Assembly (NCBI GenBank): GCA_003242505.1
Contig: QGUP01000028.1
Location: 1 to 11,551, forward strand
Length of the DNA stretch: 11,551 nt
Source: Bacillota bacterium
GTDB taxonomy: Bacteria > Bacillota > Sulfobacillia > Symbiobacteriales > ZC4RG38
Direction: 5' to 3'
Numbering within the stretch: the first letter of the stretch is position 1; the number at the start of each line of letters is the position of its first letter. The position numbers and the translations under genes are program-made. Under the pieces are notes generated by a model. That model worked only from the letters and a program-made list of their open reading frames with translations. It was not told where the DNA came from and did no database searches. Of the stretch, positions 6,373 through 11,551 are shown piece after piece.

Positions 6373-6436
6373 TGGAAACAAAACGGCGAGCCGCCTGCTC
6401 TCCCGGCCTTGCATCGGCAGGGTGAGCAGGCGGCTC
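6373..6436 (-). terminator. Terminator of the eight-gene tRNA operon
   Basis: GAGCCGCCTGCTC (6388-6400) and GAGCAGGCGGCTC (6424-6436) are perfect 13-bp complements with a 23-base loop. On the minus strand the stem is followed by GCCGTTTTGTTTCC, a U-rich tail. It starts 8 bases after the CCA end of tRNA-Pro(CGG). Confidence 0.85.
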
Positions 6437-6443
6437 TACTTTC

Positions 6444-6520
6444 TGGTCGGGGCGACTGGATTTGAACCAGCGACCTCTTGGTCCCGAACCAAGCGCGCTA
6501 CCAAGCTGCGCCACGCCCCG
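6444..6520 (-). tRNA. tRNA-Pro (anticodon CGG)
   Basis: A 77-base cloverleaf with CCA encoded. The acceptor CGGGGCG pairs with CGCCCCG, the discriminator is A, and the anticodon stem CTTGG/CCAAG encloses TTCGGGA (CGG). The T loop is TTCAAAT. It reads CCG and is the last gene of the tRNA operon; its D arm is the same as that of the adjacent tRNA-Pro(GGG). Confidence 0.95.
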
Positions 6521-6576
6521 GGTGGGCGATCAACCGCCCGGTAAAATGGGGCCCGGCAGGGCCGGACCCCAAGCTC

Positions 6577-6653
<77 letters not shown>

Positions 6654-6656
6654 ATC

Positions 6657-6732
<76 letters not shown>

Positions 6733-6738
6733 ACATGC

Positions 6739-6826
6739 TGGTGCGGATGGAGGGATTTGAACCCCCACGGCCTCAACGGCCACTAGACCCTGAATCTAGC
6801 GCGTCTGCCAGTTCCGCCACATCCGC
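6739..6826 (-). tRNA. tRNA-Leu (anticodon CAG)
   Basis: An 88-base class II tRNA with CCA encoded. The acceptor GCGGATG pairs with CATCCGC, the discriminator is A, the anticodon stem CTAGA/TCTAG encloses TTCAGGG (CAG), and a long variable arm (TGGCCGTTGAGGCCGT) follows. It reads CUG, the dominant Leu codon here, and is first after the internal promoter. Confidence 0.95.
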
Positions 6827-6846
6827 ACGTTGTTCCGGCACTGATG

Positions 6847-6875
6847 ATGATAGCGCGGACCAACTTGGATTTCAA
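6847..6875 (-). promoter_or_regulatory. Internal promoter in the tRNA operon
   Basis: On the minus strand TTGAAA (6870-6875), exactly 17 bases and TATCAT (6847-6852) form a good sigma-A promoter in the 63-base spacer between tRNA-Glu and tRNA-Leu. It would boost the Leu-Arg-Pro-Pro half of the operon. Confidence 0.65.
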
Positions 6876-6889
6876 GAGGGTGTCGGGAG

Positions 6890-6965
6890 TGGTGACCCCA
6901 CCGGGATTCGAACCCGGGTTTCCGCCGTGAGAGGGCGGTGTCCTAGGCCACTAGACGATGGGGCC
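6890..6965 (-). tRNA. tRNA-Glu (anticodon CTC)
   Basis: A 76-base cloverleaf with CCA encoded. The acceptor GGCCCCA pairs with TGGGGTC (one G-U), and the anticodon stem CCGCC/GGCGG encloses CTCTCAC (CTC). It reads GAG only; the usual UUC isoacceptor must be elsewhere in the genome. Confidence 0.95.
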
Positions 6966-6981
6966 AAAAGGGAAGGGAAGC

Positions 6982-7055
6982 TGGCTGGGGATCTTGGATT
7001 CGAACCAAGACTACCTGATCCAGAGTCAGGCGGGCTACCGTTACCCCAATCCCCA
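6982..7055 (-). tRNA. tRNA-Gln (anticodon CTG)
   Basis: A 74-base cloverleaf with CCA encoded. The acceptor TGGGGAT pairs with ATCCCCA, the discriminator is G, and the anticodon stem CCTGA/TCAGG encloses CTCTGGA (CTG). It reads CAG. The weak U1-A72 pair is typical of tRNA-Gln. Confidence 0.95.
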
Positions 7056-7061
7056 GTGTAG

Positions 7062-7079
7062 GGCTGCCTTGCGGCAGCC
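7062..7079 (-). other. Spacer hairpin between tRNA-Asp and tRNA-Gln
   Basis: GGCTGCC and GGCAGCC form a perfect 7-bp stem with a 4-base TTGC loop. There is no U tract, so a role in insulating or processing the tRNA precursor is more likely than termination. Confidence 0.5.
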
Positions 7080-7083
7080 GCTT

Positions 7084-7160
7084 TGGCGGAGGCGACGGGA
7101 TTCGAACCCGCGATCTCTGCCGTGACAGGGCAGTATGTTAGGCCTCTACACCACGCCTCC
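7084..7160 (-). tRNA. tRNA-Asp (anticodon GTC)
   Basis: A 77-base cloverleaf with CCA encoded. The acceptor GGAGGCG pairs with CGCCTCC, the discriminator is G (an AspRS identity base), and the anticodon stem CTGCC/GGCAG encloses CTGTCAC (GTC). Confidence 0.95.
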
Positions 7161-7169
7161 GCATGGGCG

Positions 7170-7188
7170 GGACCTGCGAAGCAGGTCC
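7170..7188 (-). other. Spacer hairpin between tRNA-Ala and tRNA-Asp
   Basis: GGACCTGC and GCAGGTCC form a perfect 8-bp stem around a 3-base loop. No U tract follows on the minus strand. It resembles the hairpin in the Asp-Gln spacer and may aid precursor processing. Confidence 0.5.
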
Positions 7189-7193
7189 GCGTC

Positions 7194-7269
7194 TGGTGGA
7201 GCTAAGGGGACTCGAACCCCTGACCTCCAGAGTGCGATTCTGGCGCTCTCCCAACTGAGCTATAGCCCC
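7194..7269 (-). tRNA. tRNA-Ala (anticodon CGC)
   Basis: A 76-base cloverleaf with CCA encoded. The acceptor GGGGCTA pairs with TAGCTCC and contains the G3-U70 pair that is the AlaRS identity element. The anticodon stem CCAGA/TCTGG encloses ATCGCAC (CGC). It reads GCG and is the first gene of the operon. Confidence 0.95.
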
Positions 7270-7315
7270 ATGTGCTTCCGCTGCTTCGCGGGTCCTGGCA
7301 GCGTCAGCGCCTTTT

Positions 7316-7344
7316 ATCATAGCATGTCGCATTCCGGATTGCAA
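7316..7344 (-). promoter_or_regulatory. Main promoter of the tRNA operon
   Basis: On the minus strand TTGCAA (7339-7344), a 17-base spacer and TATGAT (7316-7321), with a TG extension, make a near-consensus sigma-A promoter about 47 bases upstream of tRNA-Ala. It is among the best promoter matches in the window. Confidence 0.8.
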
Positions 7345-7488
7345 CCCCTGCCTTGCTGGAACCGGCAGGGGCGGGGCTCCCGGCGGCAGGTGCCGGGGTG
7401 CAACCCCCTGAGGCGCCGACGCACTGTAGAGTATACGAGGTCGTGCAGGCGGTCGTCAAGGGGGGCTGGCTCGTGATGTGATCCGTCT
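7345..7488. other. Intergenic stretch with hairpins, no gene seen
   Basis: CCCCTGCC/GGCAGGGG (7345-7371) forms an 8-bp hairpin directly upstream of the tRNA promoter. The rest is GC-rich sequence up to the transposon relic. I found no supported coding region and no convincing plus-strand promoter. Confidence 0.4.
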
Positions 7489-7558
7489 GTGATATTGTCA
7501 CCCTAGAACTCGTCAGTGAAAATGTCACCTATGAAGCAGGAGCGAGTGACCTTGTCAC
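7489..7558. repeat. Three GTGA-N5-TCAC dyads at a transposon relic
   Basis: GTGATATTGTCAC (7489-7501), GTGAAAATGTCAC (7516-7528) and GTGACCTTGTCAC (7546-7558) are evenly spaced with starts 27 and 30 bases apart. The third lies within the first codons of the transposase relic. They look like binding sites at the left end of an insertion element. Confidence 0.7.
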
Positions 7559-7746
7559 AGACGGAACTTCGCCGAGTGCTGGTGTTGCAGAAGGTCCTGG
7601 ACGGCCACATCACATCCCCAACCACATTCGCCAACTTGCCGTCGAACTCGCCCAGACCCAGTCGGCACGACTGGCGGGAGGGACGCAGGCCCATCCTGCC
7701 CCTCCTCGCTGCGGTGGACGACACCACCGGCCGCATCCTTGCCGCC
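7531..7746 (+). pseudogene. Decayed ISNCY-type (IS1202-like) transposase fragment
   Basis: Translation from 7531 gives MKQERVTLSQTELRRVLVLQ, the kind of N-terminus that precedes the helix-turn-helix in these transposases. Further on, the same frame reads SRHDWREGRRPILPLLAAV followed by DDTTGRILAA, matching my memory of the 'SRHDWLEGRGP..LTLLGAIDDATGRV' catalytic segment of ISNCY transposases. Between them, another frame (7620-7658) reads NHIRQLAVELAQT, resembling the region before the catalytic domain. The HTH core, a long middle part and the whole C-terminal half are missing, and at least one frame change is present, so it is inactive. Similarity ends near 7746. The remaining 7747-7861 shows nothing recognisable. 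Confidence 0.7.
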
Positions 7747-7861
7747 AACCATCCGTGGCGGCGCCCACTTGCTCGCCGCCCCCGCCCATCTTCTGGCCGC
7801 CCCGTAGATTATGGCACGACCGCGCCCCCGCGAGGGGTCGCCAGCTGCCGGCAGGGGAAAA

Positions 7862-8749
7862 TCACCACACGATCCGGGGGTACATCCGGGCGGAGAGCCA
7901 GACCAGAAGGACCAGGGCGAGGACCAGCACCCCGAAGTCTACCCCGAGGCCGAAGGTGCTCCGGCCTCCGACCAGCATCATCGCCCGCAGGGCGTCCACC
8001 TCGTAGGTAAGGGGGTTGATGCGGGAGAGGACCCGGAGCCAGGCGGGCATCAGGTCCAGCGGATAGATGGCGTTGCTGGCGAAAAATAGGGGCATGGTCA
8101 GGAGCTGGCCGATGCCCATCATCCGCTCCCGGGTCCGGACCAGGCACGCCAGGTTGAGGGAGAGAAGCGAGAAGACCATGGAGCCGAGAAGGGTCGTCCC
8201 GAACACCCCGAGGATCGCCAGCGGCGAGAAGCGGACATGGATGCCCACCGCCAGCGCCAGGAGATAGATGATCAGCGCCTGGATGAGCCCCCGGACTCCG
8301 GCGGAGAGGGCCTTACCCAGCACCAGAGCGGTGCGGGGGGCAGGGCTGACCATGTACTTCTGGAGAATGCCCATGTCCCGTTCCCAGATGGCCGAGATGC
8401 CGTAGAAGATGGAGATGAACAGGGCGCTCTGGGCCAGGATGCCGGGGGCCATGAAGTCCCGGTAGCTCAGGTCACCCGTGGGTACCCCCCGGATCCGGCC
8501 CATCACGTTGCCGAAGACCAGGAGCCACAACGTCGGCTGGACAGCACGGGTAAAGAGTTCGGTCGGGTCCCGGCGCAGCTTGCGGACCTCCGCCTCGGTC
8601 ACCGCCAGGGTCTGGGTCAAAAACTCCAGGGCGGCGGCGACCAAGGCGCCAGGGGTCGGGCGGGCGCTGTGACCGCCGGCAAGTCCGCCGGCGGGCGCCG
8701 GTTCGTGGCTAGCCAAGCCGGCGGGCGACGCGACGGGCGCGGACGGCAT
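7862..8749 (-). CDS. ABC-2 type transporter permease (DrrB-like)
   Basis: This inner-membrane subunit of an ABC exporter has 295 residues. A Pro/Ala-rich cytoplasmic N-terminus (1-35) precedes a conserved helix with RKLRRDPTELFTRAVQPTLW (56-75) and about six hydrophobic segments (near 69-83, 102-120, 145-170, 175-200, 210-229 and 270-288). The signature INPLTYEVDALRAMMLVG (244-261) is characteristic of ABC-2 permeases such as DrrB/NodJ. ATG 8749 is chosen because GAGGGAGGGAG ends 8 bases upstream; a longer frame from 8797 lacks such a site. The gene overlaps the ATPase gene by 41 bases, so the two are coupled. Substrate is unknown; drug, lipid or secondary-metabolite export is usual for the family. 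Confidence 0.93.
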   Translation of the reverse strand: MPSAPVASPAGLASHEPAPAGGLAGGHSARPTPGALVAAALEFLTQTLAVTEAEVRKLRRDPTELFTRAVQPTLWLLVFGNVMGRIRGVPTGDLSYRDFMAPGILAQSALFISIFYGISAIWERDMGILQKYMVSPAPRTALVLGKALSAGVRGLIQALIIYLLALAVGIHVRFSPLAILGVFGTTLLGSMVFSLLSLNLACLVRTRERMMGIGQLLTMPLFFASNAIYPLDLMPAWLRVLSRINPLTYEVDALRAMMLVGGRSTFGLGVDFGVLVLALVLLVWLSARMYPRIVW

Positions 8750-9584
8750 CGCGGTAACTCCCTCCCTCGGCAATGGAACTGCCCGTGAAGTGGGCAAAGA
8801 CGTCGTCCAGGGTGGCGTCGGGCCCCACCGCCGCCTTGAGCTCGGCCGGCGTCCCCACCGTCACCACCCGGCCCCGGTGCATGATGGCCACCCAATCGCA
8901 GAGCTGATCCGCCTCGTCCATGTAGTGGGTCGTCACCAGGATGGTGGTGCCGTAGTCCCGGCGCAGCCGCTGGACGTGTTCCCAGACGCTCCGGCGGGCA
9001 ACGGGGTCCAGGCCCACCGTGGGCTCGTCGAGGAAGAGCACCGCCGGCCGGTGGAGCATGGACTGGGCGATCTCGAGGCGGCGCACCATGCCGCCGGAGA
9101 ACCGGGAGACCAGGGTATGGGCCACGTCCCGGAGGCCCATGAACTCCAGCACCTGGAGGACCCGGTCTCGCCGCTCGGCCCGGGGCACCCCGTAGATCTT
9201 GGCCATCACCATCAGGTTCTCATAGGCGGTCAGGGACCCGTCGGCCGAGACCAGCTGCGGCACGTAGCCGATGCGGCGCCGCACCTGGGTCGGCTCCCGC
9301 ACCACGTCGAAGCCCGCGACCCGGGCGGTTCCCCCCGTGGGCGGCAGCAGGGTGGTCAGCATCTTGATGGTGGTGCTCTTGCCGGCGCCGTTGGGGCCCA
9401 GCAGGCCGAAGATCGACCCGGCGGGCACCGTCAGGTCGAGCCCATCGACCGCGGTGAAGGTGCCGAACCGCCGGGTCAGGCCAACGGTGACGATGGCCGG
9501 TGGGCCGCCCTGGGCCGTGCCGCTGGTCGGGCCCTGGGCAGCGGGGCCCGGGCTGGGCCGGATCGGTTCATTTCCTTCGCTCAT
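8709..9584 (-). CDS. ABC transporter ATP-binding protein (DrrA-like)
   Basis: This cytoplasmic ATPase drives the ABC-2 exporter encoded just downstream. The 291-residue protein has a Pro/Gly-rich tail of about 30 residues, then Walker A GPNGAGKST (63-71), Q-loop Gln110 in IGYVPQ, signature RFSGGM (161-166), Walker B AVLFLDEP (181-188), D-loop GLDP (191-194) and H-loop His220 in LVTTH. The family C-terminal extension TLDDVFAHFTG (258-268) is present, as in daunorubicin/multidrug types. The start ATG 9584 has AGAGGTGG upstream; the longer frame would invade the P450 gene. It follows the P450 stop by 34 bases with no terminator between. Confidence 0.94.
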   Translation of the reverse strand: MSEGNEPIRPSPGPAAQGPTSGTAQGGPPAIVTVGLTRRFGTFTAVDGLDLTVPAGSIFGLLGPNGAGKSTTIKMLTTLLPPTGGTARVAGFDVVREPTQVRRRIGYVPQLVSADGSLTAYENLMVMAKIYGVPRAERRDRVLQVLEFMGLRDVAHTLVSRFSGGMVRRLEIAQSMLHRPAVLFLDEPTVGLDPVARRSVWEHVQRLRRDYGTTILVTTHYMDEADQLCDWVAIMHRGRVVTVGTPAELKAAVGPDATLDDVFAHFTGSSIAEGGSYRDAVRARRVARRLG

Positions 9585-9618
9585 CCATCCCGCCACCTCT
9601 CCAGGTCCTCGGGGTGCC

Positions 9619-10974
9619 CTACCCCTGCCGCCGGCGCAGCCGCACCGGGAGCCCATGCCGGAGCCGCAAGGTGACCTGCGGCTCCGGCTCCACCCGGGCG
9701 CCGGGGAGCAGCTCCACGTCAAAACGCCGGGCCATCACCGCCAGCACCAGGGCCGCTTCCTGGAGGGCAAAGCCCTCGCCGATGCATCGCCTCGGGCCGC
9801 CCCCGAAGGGGAAGTAGGCGAAGGCCGGTAGCCGCCGGGCCTCATCGCCCAGCCAGCGCTCGGGCCGGAAGGCCTCGGGCTCCTCGTACCACCGGGGGTC
9901 CCGGTGGACCACCCACTGGGAGATGAGCACCGGCGTTCCGGCGGGGAACCGGTGCGGCCCCAGCTCGAAGGGCTCCACCGCCTGGCGGCTCAGGACCCAG
10001 GCCGGCGGGTAGAGGCGCAGACCCTCCCGGACGATCGCCTGGGTGTACGGAAGCCGGGGCAGATCCTCGGCCCCCGGATCCCGGTCGCCCAGAACCTCCT
10101 CCAGTTCCGCCCGGAGCCGCCGGAGGACCTCCGGGTGCTGGGCCAGGAGGTACCAGGTCCAGGTGAGAGCCACAGCCGTGGTCTCGTGGCCGGCCAGGAG
10201 CAGGGTGAGGGTCTCGTCCCGGAGCTGGCGGTCGGTCATGCCCCGGCCTTCCTCGTCCCGGGCCTGCATGAGCATGGAGAGGAGGTCCCCCGGGTCCTCG
10301 GCGCTGGCCCGGCGCTGGGCGATGATGCCGTAGACCACCGCATCCAGGTCCGCCAGGGCCCGGCGGAACCGGAGGTTGGTAGGGGTGGGCAGGGAATCCG
10401 GCAGGGGCAGCAGGGAACGGGTGCGGGCCACAAAGGCCGCCATGGCCACGTCCAGGGCCCGGCCGATGCGGCCGGCCTCGGCCTCAATGTCCACGTTGAA
10501 GAGGGTCTTGGCGGCGATGGCCAGGGTCAGCCGCATCATCTCCGCCGCCAGGTCCCGGGTCTCCCCGTCCTGCCACGCCTCAACATGCCGCCGGGCGTAG
10601 GCCACCATGGTCTCGCCGTAGGCGGCGACCTGGGCCCGGTGGAAGGCCGGCTGGGCCAGGCGCCGCTGCCGGAGCCAGAACTCCCCCTCACTGGTAAGGA
10701 GGCCGTCCCCCAGGGCGGCCCGCATCGCCTCGAACCCCGGGCCCTTGCGGAAGCGCCGGTGCTGGCGCACCAGGACCTCCTCGATGTACTCCGGCTCATG
10801 GACCAGCAGAAACTCCACCCGCCCGAACCGGGCCCAGACCAGCGGCCCGTACCGCCGGACAATCTCCGTCAGGGTCCCCAGGGGGTCCCGGCGGAAGGCG
10901 GGCAGCAAGCCAACCACCGGCAGGCCCCGCACCTGGGGCAGGGGAGCGGTAGGCGCTGTCACCGTGCCTTGCAT
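9619..10974 (-). CDS. Cytochrome P450
   Basis: This heme-thiolate monooxygenase has 451 residues and no evident membrane anchor. It has the Pro-rich N-terminus with LPVVGLLPAFRRDPLGTL (18-35), the C-helix WLRQRR (100-105), the I-helix oxygen-activation motif AGHETTA (261-267), the K-helix EGLR (Glu317, Arg320), the PERF-like FRPERW (369-374) and the heme loop FPFGGGPRRCIGEG, with the axial ligand Cys397. The motif set resembles CYP4/CYP102-like bacterial enzymes that act on fatty or other hydrophobic substrates, but the substrate is unknown. No ferredoxin or reductase gene is adjacent. The start ATG 10974 has GGAGGGAGGAG 8 bases upstream; a longer frame would run through tRNA genes. It is first in an apparent operon with the ABC exporter. 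Confidence 0.96.
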   Translation of the reverse strand: MQGTVTAPTAPLPQVRGLPVVGLLPAFRRDPLGTLTEIVRRYGPLVWARFGRVEFLLVHEPEYIEEVLVRQHRRFRKGPGFEAMRAALGDGLLTSEGEFWLRQRRLAQPAFHRAQVAAYGETMVAYARRHVEAWQDGETRDLAAEMMRLTLAIAAKTLFNVDIEAEAGRIGRALDVAMAAFVARTRSLLPLPDSLPTPTNLRFRRALADLDAVVYGIIAQRRASAEDPGDLLSMLMQARDEEGRGMTDRQLRDETLTLLLAGHETTAVALTWTWYLLAQHPEVLRRLRAELEEVLGDRDPGAEDLPRLPYTQAIVREGLRLYPPAWVLSRQAVEPFELGPHRFPAGTPVLISQWVVHRDPRWYEEPEAFRPERWLGDEARRLPAFAYFPFGGGPRRCIGEGFALQEAALVLAVMARRFDVELLPGARVEPEPQVTLRLRHGLPVRLRRRQG

Positions 10975-10998
10975 CGCCGCCACTCCTCCCTCCCACCT

Positions 10999-11116
10999 GC
11001 CTCGCCTCGGAAAGCCGGCTTCTGATTGCGGCCTCGCCCCGGGGGCGAGGCCAGGCATTTGTAGCGTCTCCGCCTCCGGTCGCCACCGCGGGGTGAGGCT
11101 TGGCATTTGTGGCGAC
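10999..11116 (-). promoter_or_regulatory. Structured, repeated leader of the P450 operon
   Basis: On the minus strand this ~140-base 5' region contains two copies of a 24-base element (plus-strand positions 11091-11114 and 11043-11066, 20 of 24 identical, each with ACAAATGCC). Stem-loop 1 is GTCGCCAC/GTGGCGAC (11079-11086 with 11109-11116). Stem-loop 2 is a perfect 11-bp stem (11030-11040 with 11042-11052). The 5' arm of stem 2 (GCCTCGCC, 11044-11051) can also pair exactly with GGCGAGGC at 10999-11006, which is 5 bases from the Shine-Dalgarno. That arrangement would allow two exclusive folds. Confidence 0.5.
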
Positions 11117-11122
11117 ATTTCT

Positions 11123-11152
11123 ATTGTACTGTTAGACGTGCACACCCGCACG
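11123..11152 (-). promoter_or_regulatory. Possible promoter and operator of the P450 operon
   Basis: TACAAT (minus strand, 11123-11128) is a good -10, and transcription from it would start near the first leader stem. At the -35 distance there is no consensus, but a CGTGC-N6-GCACG dyad (11137-11152) covers the position, so activator or repressor control is possible. Confidence 0.35.
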
Positions 11153-11167
11153 GGTTGCAGGCAGGTA

Positions 11168-11204
11168 GAAAAGCGCCAGGCTGATGGCCAGCCTGGCGCT
11201 TTTC
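11168..11204 (-). terminator. Terminator of the rRNA/tRNA operon
   Basis: GAAAAGCGCCAGGCTG (11168-11183) and its exact complement (11189-11204) form a 16-bp stem with a 5-base loop. The stem is followed on the minus strand by the U-rich GCGCTTTTC. It begins 3 bases past the CCA of tRNA-Val. It can work in both directions because A and T runs flank both arms. Confidence 0.88.
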
Positions 11205-11207
11205 TGG

Positions 11208-11282
11208 TGGTGGGCGGTAGAGGATTCGAACCTCTGACCTCTTGAATGTGAGTCAAGCGCTCTCCCACTGAGCTAACCGCCC
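11208..11282 (-). tRNA. tRNA-Val (anticodon CAC)
   Basis: A 75-base cloverleaf with CCA encoded. The acceptor GGGCGGT pairs with ACCGCCC, the discriminator is A, and the anticodon stem CTTGA/TCAAG encloses CTCACAT (CAC). It reads GUG and is the last gene of the rRNA operon. Confidence 0.95.
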
Positions 11283-11288
11283 ATATGC

Positions 11289-11310
11289 GGGGGAGATGGC
11301 TCCCCCTTTT
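11289..11310. other. Hairpin in the tRNA-Gly/tRNA-Val spacer
   Basis: GGGGGA (11289-11294) and TCCCCC (11301-11306) form a stem around a 6-base loop, followed by TTTT on the plus strand. For the minus-strand operon the A run precedes the stem, so it is not a terminator for these genes. Confidence 0.4.
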
Positions 11311-11318
11311 CCGTTGTC

Positions 11319-11394
11319 TGGAGCGGGTTACCGGACTCGAACCGGCGGCCTCCACCTTGGCAAGGTGGCGCTCTACCAACTGAGCTAACCCCGC
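11319..11394 (-). tRNA. tRNA-Gly (anticodon GCC)
   Basis: A 76-base cloverleaf with CCA encoded. The anticodon stem CCACC/GGTGG encloses TTGCCAA (GCC), and the discriminator is T, as in bacterial tRNA-Gly. The acceptor strands are GCGGGGT and AACCCGC, which leaves a G6-A67 mismatch while the other six pairs hold. It lies between 5S rRNA and tRNA-Val. Confidence 0.93.
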
Positions 11395-11400
11395 ACCTGG

Positions 11401-11418
11401 GCGGGCCATTGCGCCCGC
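11401..11418 (-). other. Hairpin between 5S rRNA and tRNA-Gly
   Basis: GCGGGC and GCCCGC form a perfect 6-bp stem with a 6-base loop just after 5S. It has no U run and is more likely a processing or spacer structure. Confidence 0.4.
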
Positions 11419-11430
11419 CGCAATTTCACT

Positions 11431-11546
11431 CCGGGCACCGACCTACTCTCCCGGGGGCTGGGCCCCCAGTACCCTCGGCCCTGGCAGGCTTAACGGCCCT
11501 GTTCGGAATGGGAAGGGGTGTTTCCCTGCCAGGTATGGGCACCCGG
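11431..11546 (-). rRNA. rrf: 5S ribosomal RNA
   Basis: About 116 bases. The 5' strand CCGGGTGCC pairs with the 3' strand GGTGCCCGG with two G-U pairs, closing helix I. The conserved CCCATTCCGAACA, GTTAAGCC and GGAGAGTAGGTCG segments are present. The ends are set from helix I and may be off by one to three bases. It is the 3' end of an rRNA operon whose 23S gene would lie beyond the window, and it is followed by tRNA-Gly and tRNA-Val. Confidence 0.95.
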
Positions 11547-11551
11547 AAAGG

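Noticed and set aside
9904..11025. Plus-strand 373-residue frame opposite the P450
   Set aside because: It is a shadow of the P450 gene with no recognisable domain and low-complexity composition.
10975..11409. N-terminal extension of the P450 frame through tRNA-Val and tRNA-Gly
   Set aside because: It would translate tRNA genes and a terminator. The ATG at 10974 has an excellent ribosome binding site and fits the family length.

Overview
The window is about 70% GC, with strongly G/C-ending codons, canonical AGGAGG-type ribosome binding sites, a PrsA-like foldase, a PaaI-like thioesterase and CCA-encoding tRNA genes. This fits a high-GC Bacillota lineage (for example Symbiobacterium, Thermaerobacter or Limnochorda relatives). 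That placement is inference from style and gene content, because no 16S is visible.

Layout. (1) Bases 1-2651, minus strand: prsA-like peptidyl-prolyl isomerase, a terminator, then hemL (glutamate-1-semialdehyde aminotransferase) overlapping by ATGA with a partial membrane-protein gene that leaves the window. (2) Bases 2764-6206, plus strand: a Cof-type HAD phosphatase, the ATPase YchF, a 300-base structured and repeat-rich spacer, a PaaI-like hotdog thioesterase, and an unrecognised proline-rich protein whose last codons run into a 25-bp tandem repeat. (3) Bases 6373-7344, minus strand: an eight-gene tRNA operon (Ala-CGC, Asp-GTC, Gln-CTG, Glu-CTC, Leu-CAG, Arg-CCG, Pro-GGG, Pro-CGG) with a strong promoter, an internal promoter and a terminator. 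(4) Bases 7489-7746: a decayed transposase relic with three GTGA-N5-TCAC dyads. (5) Bases 7862-11128, minus strand: a three-gene unit, cytochrome P450, ABC ATPase, ABC-2 permease, behind a roughly 140-base leader with a repeated motif and alternative hairpins. (6) Bases 11168-11546, minus strand: the end of an rRNA operon (5S, tRNA-Gly-GCC, tRNA-Val-CAC, terminator).

How parts work together. The P450 and ABC genes are tightly packed (34-base gap, then a 41-base overlap), so they probably form one unit that oxidises and exports, or resists, a hydrophobic compound. The tRNA cluster is dominated by C34 anticodons that read G-ending codons, matching the GC3-rich codon use of the neighbouring genes. 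Most other genes are housekeeping.

The best candidates for something new are the P450-operon leader, the GTGA-N5-TCAC array at the transposon relic, the structured segment before the thioesterase (which includes a 5S-rRNA-like stretch), and the orphan proline-rich protein. All computational claims here come from reading by eye; no database search was run.
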